Below, piece by piece: positions 23,971 to 35,247 of a stretch of DNA of 64,000 nt. The position numbers and the translations under genes are program-made. Source of the stretch: Mesorhabditis belari (Eukaryota; Nematoda; Chromadorea; Rhabditida; Rhabditidae). Location: the NCBI GenBank assembly GCA_958450365.1, contig CAUEEP010000735.1:811501-875500 (forward strand), in the 5' to 3' direction. Position 1 is the stretch's first letter. The number at the start of each line of letters is the position of its first letter. The notes beneath the pieces were generated by a model that was given only the letters and a program-made list of their open reading frames with translations, ran no database searches and was not told the origin of the DNA.

Positions 23971-24440
23971 ATTAGGTTGTTCGGATATAAACAAGCGTTG
24001 CTAAACTTATTGTTGTGAGAGAAGCTTTTAAAACATGTCTTTCTGTATTTAAAAGTATCTTGTGCATATTTGGAATCTTTTTAAAAGGATAATTTCTTAT
24101 TTTTAAGATCTTTTTTCTTGCTTTAGATGACCGACTTCAAATATATAAAGTTCGCGTCTACTTTACTTATCAATAAGCCTACTTTACGACTTCAAACTGG
24201 GCAAAACAGCCGCGGAATCCCATCGAGATTTGGACCAAGCCTTTGGGAATAATGTATTGTCCGAAAGCCGATGCCGAGCCTGGTTCTAACGCTTTCGGAA
24301 TGGTGATGAAAGTCTCGAGAATGATGAACACTCTCGTCGACCTCAAGCGGTAGACAACGATATTTTGAGGGCTGCGGATCCATGTTAAACGACGCGTGAA
24401 CTTGCACAACAGTTTCTATGTTCAAATTCTACTATTGATG
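23970..24440 (+). pseudogene. Mariner transposase N-terminal pseudogene
   Basis: After ttaggttgttcggatata, a frame reads YDFKLGKTAAESHRDLDQAF, SESRCRAWF, a stop, RFRNGDESLEN, RRPQAVDNDILRAADP, a stop, then TTRELAQQF. These are the two HTH motifs of mariner transposases in the right order. At least two stops and loss of everything downstream make it dead. Confidence 0.8.
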
Positions 24441-24847
24441 AGCATCTCCACATCAATTTCAAATTCAAGCCTCATTTTCAAGCATCAATTTCCCAATAAT
24501 CCCAGTAAAAATCACTTTTCTGAGAAAAAAATCCAACCAATTCGCGTCACTTGATTTTCATTGCATAACGTGAGAAAGCTGTAAAGAAAAGCGAAAAGCA
24601 AAAAGGGCTTTTTCCCGATTTCGTAACGATGACTCACTCTATGTGACGCGGATGAGCTTTGACCATTAGTGCCTAGATAAAGAGGATATTTTAAGTTATT
24701 TACAGCAATAAGTAGAACTAGACTAGTAAAGTTGATTCTTTTATAATTAAGCTATAGAGTGAACAAGAATAATTAAAGATCAAAGATCTTGAAACTTGGA
24801 AAAAGAAATATCAATTTTCAGGGTTTAATGAGAATCGTGACTGTTGG

Positions 24848-25012
24848 TTCCCTATCTCAATAAATTTGGTTTCCTATCTCTATAGATTTGATTCCCTATC
24901 TCAACAAACTTGGTTCCCTATCTCTTTCAATTTGGTTTCCTATCTCTATAGATTTGGTTCCCTATCTCAACAAACTTGGTTCCCTATCTCTTTAAATTTG
25001 GGTCCCTTTCTC
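24848..25012. repeat. Tandem repeat around ttggttccctatctc
   Basis: About seven imperfect copies of a 20-24 bp unit; no coding role evident. Confidence 0.85.
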
Positions 25013-25550
25013 TTCAAATTCTCTTGCATTGGGAATGTTCTTCGAAAGCTTTATCTTTTTCATGACAATAGTTAACAACAATTCTTTTTAGTTTCCTTAT
25101 TTTCCGTGTCATTTACCATTTTCCCCTTTTCTATAAAGAATTTCAAACTGAGATTCTCATTAACTCTCTTGAAATTCTCAATAAACACTCGAAAATCAGA
25201 GAAACTTTTGAAATATTGTCTAATGAATTGTTAAAAACAAGATTTTCCTTTATTTTTGATTTTCTTTTCTTGTGTTCTGAGATTTTCTGAGAATTTCTGA
25301 GATTTTCTGACCTTTTCATTGTTTGTAGTCGTCGTTTTTCTCTCTTTTTACCTTTCCAACTCACTTTTTATATCCATTTCTCTTTGATTTTTCTTAGAAA
25401 CAAGTCTAATAAATGATTCACTTTTCTCGATTTGAAAGTAATTATTGAGATTAGATTTTAACCTTAATAAAGTAGTTTTTAACTGATTTTTGGTTCTTTT
25501 TGGGTTAGAGTAGCCAGGCAAAGGGTAAAAGCTTACAGAAAATCCTGAAA

Positions 25551-25862
25551 ATCCAATGATCCAGTGATCCAGTGATCCAGTAATCCAGTGATCCAGTAAT
25601 CCAGTGATCCAGTAATCCAGTAATCCAATGATCCAGTAATCCAGTAATCCAGTGATCCAGTAATCCAGTGATCCAGTAATCCAATGATCCAGTAATCCAG
25701 TGATCCAGTGATCCAGTGATCCAGTAATCCAATGATCCAGTAATCCAGTGATCCAGTGATCCAGTAATCCAGTAATCCAGTAATCCAATGATCCAGTAAT
25801 CCAGTGATCCAGTGATCCAGTAATCCATTAATCCAGTAATCCAGTAATCCAGTGATCCAGAA
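25551..25862. repeat. 10-bp minisatellite (gatccagtaa / tccagtgatc)
   Basis: About 31 copies of a ten-base unit alternating ccagtaat and ccagtgat. It opens long artefactual WITG-type frames on the minus strand. Confidence 0.96.
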
Positions 25863-25967
25863 AATCAGTTCCATCTAAACTTAACCTGAGAATTAGTCAA
25901 ATTTGCTCATTTTTCAGGAAAATCGTTCTCAAACCTCTCTTTTACCTTAGAAAAGACAAGACTTTTG

Positions 25968-26113
25968 CATAATTGCTCCTTTTTGACACTTCTAGATTTC
26001 GGAATGGTCTGAAAATTTTGGATTACTTATTTCAAATATCTGGAAGATGATTTCCAAATTTTCAGACCGATTCAAAGTCTAGAAGTGGAGAAAACGGGCA
26101 AACCGGTACCGGT
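25968..26113. mobile_element. Small foldback element
   Basis: acttctagatttcggaatgg and ggtctgaaaatttt near the left reappear inverted as aaattttcagaccg and ctagaagtgg at the right. A second, partial copy of the left half and inner part is at 26315-26430. Confidence 0.6.
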
Positions 26114-26925
26114 ACCGCTACCCTGTAAGTCACTGAGATCCCAGTGGATTTTGCTTCACCTCTACAGACTTCGGGGCATCAAAGAGACATTTTTCTGGCT
26201 CAGAATTTCATAACGGATCGAATGGTGCCATTTGCCGAACGATCCGGGCAACTTTTCTATACAAAATTTTAGTGAAAAGTGAAAAGCGCGAAGTTGCGCT
26301 TCAGGAAAACTGCAAATTCGCGCAATTGCTCCCTTTTTGACACTTCTAGACTTCGGATTGGTCTGAAAATTTGGGAATTCTCATTTCTAATATCTGGAAG
26401 AGGATTTTCAAATTTTAGATTGATCCGAAAGTTTTTATACGGAAATAAAACGGAAATAAAAAGCCATTCCTTACTTTGAAATCATATTTTTAAACTTTTT
26501 CACATTGAAACCCTGGTTTGGCTAACATTTTTTGTGTTCCTGGTTGTCTTTTCCCTTGTGTCCATGCCTTTTCTCTTCCTCACTCATCAAAGCTCGTGCT
26601 ATTTTCGCGTCCAAATCGATTTTTGTCCTTTTCTTTGACCAGTATGAGCTATTTTTTGCGAGCTAAACCCCATGAAATGATTCAAATCCATTTTGTCGAA
26701 AATTTTCTTATCCAAACCTACTAAAACTTATCAGTAATCAATATTTGACTTTCCATGAACGTTATAAATAAGCTTAAGCTTAATTACGAGTTGAGCTTTT
26801 GGCTTTTTTGGCCATTCCCAAAAGATACAAAACCGACAATTTGTAGTTTCCCGATTATCAGCTTTTCTCTTGAAGTCTCGAAATTTCCTTTAAGAAGATA
26901 CTTTGGAAATTTCAGTCGAATAATC

Positions 26926-28637
26926 ATGGAACCAAATTCACCACCGCCGAGCTACGAAGAATGTATGAATTCTCGTCCACACACTCCACAAAGCAGCTAC
27001 TATGGAAGCGGTGGGCATCAAGTGATTCCGACCTTTCCACAGAATCCAAATGATGTGAGTTTTTCTTTTAGAGATTTGAGTCGATTTTATAAGTTTTACA
27101 GTAGTTCGGATAATGCATCAGATATCAGATATCTCAATTATTGCATACCAGATCGATACACAAGTATAGGTGTAGCTAAACTCTTTCCCTTGAGTCTCAC
27201 GTTCGTTCTTGGCTTACCTTGAAGACTAGACTCCTCCCAGTGAACTGAGGAGAGACTTGTAAACATTGTAAGTACCAACTTTAGTACTGTTGTCTTGCGA
27301 TTTAGTGTTAGAATTGGAATTTTATGGGCAAAGGTTTGGAGGAAATAGAAAGACAAGCAGGTACAGGCTCTCCGACTGATTTTGGTGTTATCTAGAAAGT
27401 CTTTTGTCTTATCTTTGTCTTTTTCTTTGTCCGTCTTTCCTTAACTATAAATTAAATAGAACTACAGAATAGATAAGGCTAAAATATTCGATAAAATGAT
27501 GTGCGTTTGTTAAGAAATAAGCTGAATGACCGGTGTTAATGCATTTGAGTACGAATTACTTTAACAAACAGAACTCATCGCTTGTACTTTTTCTAGTAAT
27601 GAGACTGCCACCGTAAATGCCACTAGTACTGCCACTAGTACTGCCACTGCCACTAGTAGTTCACTGTAAATGGTTCTTTTTTGAGTCAAAAGTACTCTGA
27701 AACTCAATCTCCAGCCTTTTAAAACTTTTCCGTTCAACTGCTAAAGCAAATTCGCTTCTAAAGCTTCATAACAACATTGAGACAAGATTTTAAGACTGAC
27801 TTATTTACGTTAGACTTGACTGACTTGATTGGCTTGACTGACTTGATTGACTTGACTGACTTGACTGGCTTGTGGCTTGACTTACTTGATTGACTTGATT
27901 GACTTGATTGACTTGACTGACTTGATTGACTTGATTGACTTGATTGACTTGACTGGTTAGACTGACTTGATTGACTTGATTGACTTGACTGGTTAGACTG
28001 ACTTGATTGACTTGATTGACTTGCAAAAAACCTAACTTCTTCCTTAATAAACTTAGTGACCAAATCGATTTCCAGAGTTGTCACAGTTCAAGAGCTGCCA
28101 CACCAACTCCTCGAATTTATAATCATGGAGAGCACATTGTGCCGATTATGTGCCCACCACCGCCCGGTGTACAAAATGGTCTTCCATTGCAGACTCGACA
28201 AGAAGATGTAAGTATAATGAGAGTCAATATTGTTAAACTGTCAAGAATAAAATGATTCATAGATTCTTTCAAAACCATCTTTTAGTGCTGATTGCTTTCA
28301 GCATTTTCAAAAGCTTTCAGAGCTCTCAAGTTCAGAATTGTTGTTGCTGTTGTTGCTATGAACTATCGCCATCCTTTCATTATTCAAGTTTATATCTTGC
28401 TTCATAGTATTCTTAGTAAGAAAAAGTGTTTAGTGTGTTAATCCTTATAGAAGCTCAGCCATATTCTTCATAAAAACTAACTCCCAACTTCAGAATGTTG
28501 CCATGGAATGTCTCAAATCTGTTATCATTGGTGTTATATGCCTTTTCGTCTTTGTAATGTTCTTTGTGTGGCAAACGGTTTATAAGGGTTGTGCCACTTC
28601 GTGTGGCGTCTTTTCGCAGTGTCAGTCTTCACAATAA
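26926..28637 (+). CDS. PPxY-motif single-pass membrane protein A (isoform with terminal exon 3a), 134 aa
   Basis: Exons: 26926-27054, 28076-28207, 28494-28637; all lengths are multiples of three and all junctions phase 0. The cytosolic-type N-terminus reads MEPNSPPPSYEECMNSR with a PPSY (PPxY) motif, the classic ligand of WW domains such as those of Nedd4-type ubiquitin ligases. The second exon is Pro-rich. The last exon ends the protein with one hydrophobic helix (CLKSVIIGVICLFVFVMFFV) and a short Cys-rich tail ending CQSSQ. There is no signal peptide, so a tail-anchored or type II-like topology with the PPxY end in the cytosol is likely (inference). AATAAA at 28678-28683 marks the 3' end. 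I do not recognise the family. A paralogue with the same plan lies at 30399-32569. The intron after exon 1 carries a 10-bp minisatellite. Confidence 0.78.
27812..28022. repeat. 10-bp minisatellite cttgattgac in intron 1 of gene A
   Basis: About 21 copies of ttgattgact / ttgactgact variants, ending just before the acceptor of exon 2. Minus-strand Ser/Gln frames over it are artefacts. Confidence 0.95.
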
Positions 28638-28739
28638 TTTGATGGAAAAGATTCTAAATCATAAGATTTTTGGATAAAATAAACCATAGATTGATTGGTT
28701 TATTATTTATTTCAAAAAATAACCTTTAAAAAAGTGGAG

Positions 28740-29010
28740 AAGGCTAATCAGCCTGATTTTCCGGGTCAGGTAAAGCAAGGGCCTCACCTGGCTTCTGGTT
28801 AAACTTGTCTGGATTTACTTCAAGCCAGGAGCCAGTCCGTTCTAGCTTCTAACAATCTGTTGCTTTGCGTGGTCTGGCTTGATTGAGCTGGCTTGATTGA
28901 GCTGGCTTGATTGAGCTGGCTTGATTGAGCTGGCTTGCTTCAGCTGGCTTGCTTCAGCTTTACTGTAAGCCAGTCAGGTTCTATCTGGCTTCTAATCAAC
29001 CTGCCTTACA
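28740..29010. repeat. ctggctt-rich repeat field with a 14-bp array
   Basis: Contains an array of gagctggcttgatt (28875-28960, about five copies) within a wider agccagg/cctggctt-rich patch like those at 18150-18640, 46620-46750 and 49060-49150. It lies between the two alternative terminal exons of gene A. Confidence 0.8.
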
Positions 29011-29269
29011 AGTTACTATTAAAACTTGGTTGAATTCCGTTAAAAGTACATACTTCTAAAGGAGCTATAGAAGATGGAAATGATCAATTTGATCAATGTT
29101 TTTAGTAGCCTTAATTTCGAGTAGTTATTCGACTTTAATTCCAACAACAATGCCATAAGTTAACATAAAAAAGTTGTCATTCCTAGTCACAAATTCGGTC
29201 AAAACTGATATTGGAGATCTCTTTATGAACAAAAACCAACTAGTTTTTATAATAATAAAACCTTTCCAG

Positions 29270-29365
29270 TCAACATCTAGCTGCACAAGTCTTCTCGTTG
29301 TGATCATCGGAATTATTATGGTCTGCTATGCGATAATCTACATCACGACAAAGAAAAAGAGATAG
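29270..29365 (+). CDS. Alternative terminal exon 3b of gene A (membrane anchor)
   Basis: After a TTTCCAG acceptor the exon reads STSSCTSLLVVIIGIIMVCY then AIIYITTKKKR and stop: a hydrophobic helix followed by a basic tail. It is phase 0, exactly like exon 3a, so exon 2 can splice to either. Its own poly(A) signal AATAAA lies at 29424-29429. With this exon the protein would be 118 aa and end in a Lys/Arg tail instead of a Cys-rich one. The dibasic-type KKKR end could affect membrane sorting (inference). It could instead be the last exon of a separate gene, but no other partner exon is visible nearby. Confidence 0.6.
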   Translation, partial: STSSCTSLLVVIIGIIMVCYAIIYITTKKKR

Positions 29366-29629
29366 TTCTTGCCTTTAATTGCCAAAATCTTGTAAATCAT
29401 CGAGATCAATTTCTTTCTTACAAAATAAACGCGGGTGCTATGTATTCCTTTGTTAATCGTTTCGTTTGAATAAATTGTTGTGCCAGAGATTTAAGTTAAG
29501 AAATTAAATGGTTGAAAAATGCAGAAATGAATTTTGATATTCCTTTGCGTTTGACAGCTTTTCTAAAGATGTTAAAATTGACAAAGTATGGAGTCCTCAA
29601 TGCGTAATGAAAATAATGAAAATCAAGCT

Positions 29630-29956
29630 AACTTCCCAGCTAACTTCCCAGCCAACTTCCTGGCTAACTTCCCAGCTAACTTCCCAGCTAACTTCCCAGC
29701 AAACTTCCCAGCTAACTTCCCAGCTAACTTCCCAGCTAACTTCCCAGCTAACTTCCCAGCTAACTTCCCAGCTAACTTCCCAGCTAACTTCCCAGCTAAC
29801 TTCCTGGCTAACTTCCCAGCTAACTTCCCAGCTAACTTCCCAGCTAACTTCCTGGCTAACTTCCCAGCTAACTTCCTAGTTAAATCCCAGCAAACTTCCC
29901 AGCCAACTTCCTGGCTAACTTCCCAGCTAACTTCCCAGCTAACTTCCTGGCTAACT
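29630..29956. repeat. 12-bp minisatellite cttcccagctaa
   Basis: About 27 copies with ctggctaa and cagcaaac variants, between genes A and B. The NFPA-repeat frame it opens is an artefact of a 12-bp period. Confidence 0.96.
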
Positions 29957-30398
29957 TTGCTTTGACTGTAAGTGTCTAGTAGCTATTTTTACTTCTTTAT
30001 ATTGCAACTTGTTCAACTTTTCCCAAAAAACTGGATTTCAAATGATTCTTGAAGTTCTTTAGTCAATTAAATACAACTAGTATTATGACGTTCAATTTCC
30101 CAATGGAATTCTTTACAAACATTTCCATTACCTGTTGCGAAAGAAATCCAATTTCTATCTCTGACTCACATTGCTAATCTTGCCTTTTTCCTTTTTTCTA
30201 CTCCTTTTCCGGGTCCATCTCCGAAATCGATTCCCCGGACCGGCCTCTTGCAGAAAAGAGCGCCATGCCCCTTTGGCCAGCTCTAAATAGCCCCAAACAC
30301 TCCACAGCTCATTGAAATGGTCTCATTCTTTGAGAAGTTTCAATTTCCTGCTTCAGTTTAGAGTTGTCTACATTGTCTACATTTACTTTATTTTTTTA

Positions 30399-32569
30399 AT
30401 GGAACCGTCGAGCTCACGTTGTGAAACGCCGCCACCAAGCTATGAAGAATGCACTCGATCAAGGCCAACTACCCCACACAGTCAAATCTATATTCAAGAT
30501 GGGGATAAATTGATTCTGATACCGACGAGTAACAGTGTAAGTTTAAAAACTGAGTTTAAACTTGATACAATTCTTCGAAAGAACTCAGAATTGGGTTCAC
30601 TAGTGGTAGTTAAAAGTTGATTTGAAACTTTATTTAATCGCAATAGTCTATTGAATGCAATAGTCTATTGAACGTTGTAATTCTGTAAATTTAGGGAATC
30701 ATCTATTCAAGACCGGGCACACCTCAGCATGGCTATCAAAATCGAGACCAACCAGTCACAATTTTCGTTTCTCCACCAACTGAAGAACCTCGTCAAACAA
30801 CTCATCAAATCTCAGAAGATAGAGATGATGCCGATGCTCAGGTAAGACATAAATCCATTTGTTGTCTCAAATCAAATCACTTTAACATAATAGTTCATTT
30901 TATTAACGTTTTCAAGTACACAATTTCTTTTTCTACCCAGCAAAGTTTGTCATGAATGGGTTTACTGTATTTTCTCTATTAGTTTAACCACGAAATATTC
31001 ATTTTATAACTAAAATTAACTCATAGATGCAAAAGAAATTGAAAAAAAATAGTTTTTGAGTTTTTGACTCATGCGTGGAACCACATACCGCATTTTCTCT
31101 AATAGTAGTGAGCGTCGCCTCAATTCCTCGAAATCTCGAGAGCCGCTTATCAGAACCTATCGATGTGGGGTCGGAAAATGTAGCTGACGATGAGATCTAG
31201 TGGGGGATTTGAGTGTTGAGCTTCTGCAAAAGCTTGGAAACTGTAAAATAGTCACTAACTCGGCTCGTTGGGGTGCATTAGAGAGAATACGGTAATTCAA
31301 AGAGCTAGTTGTGGATTTCAAGTATTGTGGCTCATCATTTTGGCTACTTTGAAGCCTTCCTTGTAGCTGTTTTGCGTCAGTGATTTCCCTCTCCCATCCC
31401 AAGACAAAATCATCCCTATTAAAACGAATACCAGGCTGGCTTGAATTGTTTCTTATTGCTATTAACAAGAAAAAGCAATTAATAGTACCCAGTTTTCCCT
31501 TACTTGTTACCCGCTCAAGTTCCAAATCTCTTCCAAATTCCAGGACATGTCTTTGAGATGCCTGCAAAAGGCCGCATTTTGTTTATTCTTCACATTCTTC
31601 GTCGTTTTCATCGTGTTGTTGCGGGCTAGAAAATGTTAGTCTTTTCATTGAAAAATATTCAGCACTGTAAGAGCACTGCAAGAGAAATATTCTGAATTAT
31701 ATCGAAATAATTCCTAGACACTTAGCCAATAAAATGAGGCCAATTTCAGCCATTTATGCGCTTTTTATCGCAGATTAATCGGGGTTGAGTAAGAGCAAGT
31801 AAAAGAGCAAATTTAACATTGAAGCATTCAAGCAATAAGCAATTTAATAAGATTAATGGAGTTAAAATTTTCTAATAGTAAGATCCCAAAGATCTTTGTA
31901 ATCCCAAATCCTATAATTCCTAAAATCAAGCTTTCAAAACTCTTTTAAACATTCTCTTTCTTCCCAAAGCTTTGCTAAATTTTGATTCAACTTTTTTCCG
32001 CTTATCCAGAAGCTTTCTCTAAATAATATCCTTTAAGAAATCTATCTTTCAACCCAACTTACAATAACTTTAGGAAAATGAGCGAAAACGCGATGAGAAA
32101 CTTGTCCTTTTGTGCATTTTTCTCGTAATCTCCTGCTTCGTGATTGCGGTGATATTTGGTCAAATCAAGTTTTGATGGAACGGTGTATAGAGAACTCTTT
32201 AGTTAGGTTAGTAACTGTTTGTAAATAATGTTAAATTCTAAAATGAGCAGAATGAGCAGAATTGAGAAGTGACTTTAGCATTATTTGGGAATTCCTCAAA
32301 GCAAAAAATCCAAAAATGACGCAAAGCATACAGTAGAACCAAAAATGAAGCCACAAAAAGAGCCGCAAAAAGCCTTGAGCCACAAAAAGTCCCTTGTCAC
32401 CTATAGAATAGCTTGAGCTTTCTAAAAACTATTGTTTTAGATCAAGACACATTTTCAGGAAGCTGAGCGACAGTGCCTTATGTGGATGAGAGCTTGCGGT
32501 TGGGCAATCGGGCTGATCATTGTCGTGATCGGCTTCGTCATTTTGAACAGCGATCGGAAAAAATATTAG
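30399..32569 (+). CDS. PPxY-motif single-pass membrane protein B with three alternative terminal exons
   Basis: Exons: 30399-30536, 30695-30841, then one of 31544-31639 (3a), 32074-32175 (3b) or 32459-32569 (3c); every junction is phase 0. The N-terminus holds TPPPSYEECTRSRPTTP, matching gene A's PPPSYEEC..SRP.TP. Exon 2 is polar and acidic at its end (EDRDDADAQ). Predicted proteins are 125, 127 or 130-131 aa and differ only in the final hydrophobic helix and tail. Like gene A it lacks a signal peptide, and the PPSY motif suggests recruitment of a WW-domain ligase to a membrane. AATAAA follows 3a (31728-31733) and 3c (32748-32753); no canonical signal is seen after 3b. A MITE at 31086-31294 sits in the intron before 3a. 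Function unknown; the shared architecture with gene A strongly supports a real gene family. Confidence 0.8.
31086..31294. mobile_element. MITE, second copy of the 11997-12220 family
   Basis: Ends taccgcattttctctaatag and the complement near gagagaatacggta; interior nearly identical to the first copy. Lies in the intron between exon 2 and exon 3a of gene B. Confidence 0.85.
31544..31639 (+). CDS. Terminal exon 3a of gene B
   Basis: Reads DMSLRCLQKAAFCLFFTFFV then VFIVLLRARKC and stop: a helix of about 20 hydrophobic residues with a basic, Cys-ending tail. TTCCAG acceptor, phase 0, AATAAA at 31728-31733. Confidence 0.65.
   Translation, partial: DMSLRCLQKAAFCLFFTFFVVFIVLLRARKC
32074..32175 (+). 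CDS. Terminal exon 3b of gene B
   Basis: Reads ENERKRDEKLVLLCIFLVIS then CFVIAVIFGQIKF and stop. A charged run precedes the helix, and the tail after the helix is only four or five residues. Phase 0, CTTTAG acceptor. No canonical poly(A) signal seen downstream. Confidence 0.6.
   Translation, partial: ENERKRDEKLVLLCIFLVISCFVIAVIFGQIKF
32459..32569 (+). CDS. Terminal exon 3c of gene B
   Basis: Reads EAERQCLMWMRACGWAIGLI then IVVIGFVILNSDRKKY and stop. Starts E-x-E-R like exon 3b (ENERKR / EAERQC), suggesting exon duplication. Phase 0, TTTTCAG acceptor, AATAAA at 32748-32753. Confidence 0.65.
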   Translation, partial: EAERQCLMWMRACGWAIGLIIVVIGFVILNSDRKKY

Positions 32570-33006
32570 AAATTGGTGATTATGGATAGGTTTAGTCTAA
32601 ACTTATGAATTCAAAGAACATCTTATCCCAATGATCGATTAAGCCTTTTCCTTGTTTTGTTTTCTTTTTCATTTTTGTTTTCCAAAACTTACGGGTTTAC
32701 CATTCCTCCTTTCTTACTCTCATGTTAGCATTTTGACTTTTGATTTGAATAAATCGAGTCTATGGGGTACACCGATAGCACCAATTTATCATTATAAGCT
32801 TAAAATAAATAACTAAAGAACATGAAAGATTTGGGATGGGGTTTTGTTTTGAAGGGATGGGATAAAACTATGCAATGAAAAGCTCAGTGGTGAGGTTGGT
32901 TGAAGAGAAAGGGTAAGAAAAAAAAAGAAAACGAATTTTATTGCCGGAAAAAGTGAAACTTTTTGACGTTTAAAAAAATCAAAATCAAAATTATCGTCTC
33001 AGTTAA

Positions 33007-33403
33007 TCCAAATTTTCAGAACGATTCAAAAACTGGTTTTCAGGAAGTGTCAAATTTACGAATTTTCGCAAAACTTGCATTTTAAGCGAAACTACTAAGT
33101 GTAGCTTTTTGGAAATTTGGCTATAAGCCTAATTCTTGATTCTCTACAACTTTTCTATTGACACCAAAATGGGTTTCTTTTGAAGAAAGGGCTCAAACTG
33201 GGACATCTCCAGTCCTCGATTTTTGAGTCTCACACTTGTCTCACACACAAACCAAAATCCTACTACGAAAGAGGAATCCGCAAATTGCCTGTAAAATGGG
33301 CAGAAGTCGTCAATAATAATGAAAATTATTTGGAATGAATTCATGGTTTTATGTTGAATAAATTTTAGTTCAAAGTCCGGAAGTTTTCAATTCACCAACC
33401 CAA
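33007..33403. mobile_element. Mariner-derived MITE, left part missing
   Basis: Follows the ttgggttggtg family in reverse orientation from the hairpin centre to the terminal caattcaccaacccaa, then TA. The opposite end is lacking. Confidence 0.8.
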
Positions 33404-33436
33404 TAGTTGCTTTTTTGGATTGGAATAAGCTTTTTA

Positions 33437-33944
33437 TTGGGTTGGGGAGAATGAGTCGGCGCCAAACTTTAAAGGGACTTTTTGCACACATAAACATACG
33501 TTTGGCTTCATCAAAAGGATCCACTATTTCTCTACAAAATGACTTTTGAGAGATTCCACAAAGCTTTTCTTTCGTGGAGTTTATGAACTTCCAAACGCAG
33601 CTGGTTAAAATGGCAAAGAGTCCGACTCATCATTTGAACAGTTTCTTTCACATAAACCTTCTTTGGTGTTTATATAAAAAAGATAGAGCACATTCAATTA
33701 CATAAGTTGCCAAAATTGCAGGAAGATCCCACCAATGGTTTTTTCTAGATGACAGTTTGTAGTTTTTGTGAAAAAATGACTTTTTCTTGAGCGGAGGCGC
33801 TGTTTGAATTTTCTTTTAAATGTCATTTTGTAGAGAATTAGTTAACCATTCTACTCATATCAAACGCATATTATTTGACGAAGTCGAATAGAAGTTTTAG
33901 ACATTTTTTTCATTTTCGGCGCCGACTCATTCTCCCCAACCCAA
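33437..33944. mobile_element. MITE of a different mariner-type family (ggagaatgagtcggcgcc ends)
   Basis: Terminal inverted repeats of about 27 bp: ttgggttggggagaatgagt at the left, and the complement of ggcgccgactcattctcccc at the right, flanked by TA. Only the first eight bases (ttgggttg) agree with the other family. 508 bp, no coding. Confidence 0.9.
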
Positions 33945-34425
33945 TAGTTGTTCGAGAAATTGATTTTCTTGGTTTTTTCAATCAAAATCAATAGCTTTTA
34001 TAGGAAACGAATTTCTTATCAATCAAAAATCGATTGCTCTCTTTTCTTTGTCGCTGTTTGTTTAAACTCTAGCCGTCGAAAAATTTCGTCACTTCATTTT
34101 GCGTGAGAATGATTCAATTCCAGTATTTATTAGAAAAATTTAAGATTTCAAAGTGTTAGATAACTTTAGCAGTTGTGATCTCACTGATGTGTTTTGAGAC
34201 CAGTAAGTTGCTCGTGTAGTTGCTGTTGTAGTGGTAGTTGTTCTAAAGCTTCTTCCAGCTACCGTAGCAAGCCTCGATAAAGGAAAATGATCAAGTTTAA
34301 GGCTAAGATATGTTTAGGTGTAGTTCTAAAGCAGGCACAGCTTGTTAAGCAATCATATGCCAATTAAGTGCCACCGGAAAGTCGAAAAGGGAAATGGAGG
34401 GATTAGGGCTCTAACCGGTATATCA

Positions 34426-34772
34426 CAAAACTTGCAACAAAACTTGCATTTTAAGCGAAACTACTCAGTGTATCTTTTTGGAAATTTGGCTTTAAGCCCA
34501 ATTTTTGATTCTCTACAACATTTCTATTGACACCAAAATGGGTTTCTTTTGAAGAAAGTGCTCAAACTCGGCCGACAGCTGATATCTCCAGTCCTCGATT
34601 TTGAGTCTCACACTTGTCTCACACACAAACCAAAATCCTACTACGAAAGAGGAATCCGCTGTAAAATGGGCAGAAGTCGTCAATAATAGCGAAATTATTT
34701 CGAATGAATTGATGGTTTTACGTTAAATAAATTTTAGTTCAAAGTCCCGCAGTTTTCAATTCACCAACCCAA
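34426..34772. mobile_element. Mariner-derived MITE, truncated
   Basis: Same family and orientation as 33007-33403; only the half ending in caattcaccaacccaa is present. Confidence 0.8.
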
Positions 34773-35247
34773 TACTTCAAAAATTTTCATTTTATAAAAA
34801 TGCGAACTTTTAGTTGATAACTTCTAAGATTTCTTTACTGTACTGAAATCCGTTTTAACCGGCTTTAAGCTAAGGGTTTAGAAATGGCTCACATTTAACT
34901 GATATCAAGGATTGAACACTAAAACTTTGGCCCTTTATCAAAAAGATTGTTTAAGAAAATTAAAAACTTTGCTTAAATTATTAGCTTTTTAAATTTTTTA
35001 GCCTGTTTAGCCTAAAAGAACTTTTCTTTTTCCAATTCAAGATTGCAAAATAAACCCTTTTTGAGGCAAAGCTTATCATTTGGAGCTATTACTACGCAGA
35101 ATGACATCAAGGGTTGGATTTTCTTGCGAAAAAATGTTTAAAAGGCTATAAAAGACACACTTGTTTGAACCTTTTTCATTATTCTACTTGAACGAAATTG
35201 TTTCAATTCACACTGGTAAACGATTTTACTTACAGATTGCTAGCAAA

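Larger units (their letters stand above)
22080..26925. other. Intergenic region with mobile-element remnants and tandem repeats
   Basis: Nearly 5 kb without a credible host gene. Contents: Tc-type remnant 22680-22962, two copies of a mariner 3' region (23186-23412 and 23764-23970), mariner N-terminal pseudogene 23970-24440, repeats at 24848-25012 and 25551-25862, and a foldback element at 25968-26113 with a partial second copy at 26315-26430. A GGGTC/GACCC-rich inverted patch is at 22375-22500. Confidence 0.6.
32570..35247. other. Intergenic region with three mariner-type MITEs
   Basis: Apart from the elements at 33007-33403, 33437-33944 and 34426-34772, I see AT-rich unique sequence and no gene. 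Nothing recognisable between 34773 and the kinase start at 35248. Confidence 0.6.

Noticed and set aside
24179..24425. Minus-strand frames of 76-77 codons
   Set aside because: They are antisense to the clear, plus-strand mariner transposase fragment.
25348..25874. WITGLLDH-type repeat proteins on the minus strand
   Set aside because: Three overlapping frames from one 10-bp minisatellite; no start context or family resemblance.
27120..27222. DRY-like motif (PDRYTSIGV), a possible missing receptor exon
   Set aside because: It is open intronic sequence after exon 1 of gene A; no flanking TM3-like hydrophobic stretch.
27758..28084. Ser/Gln repeat protein on the minus strand
   Set aside because: Translation of the 10-bp cttgattgac array in an intron.
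29588..29965. NFPA-repeat protein
   Set aside because: Translation of a 12-bp tandem repeat between two real genes; alternative frames are equally open.
31157..31567. 136-codon minus-strand frame
   Set aside because: Begins in gene B exon 3a on the opposite strand and ends inside a MITE; a composite with no coding signal.
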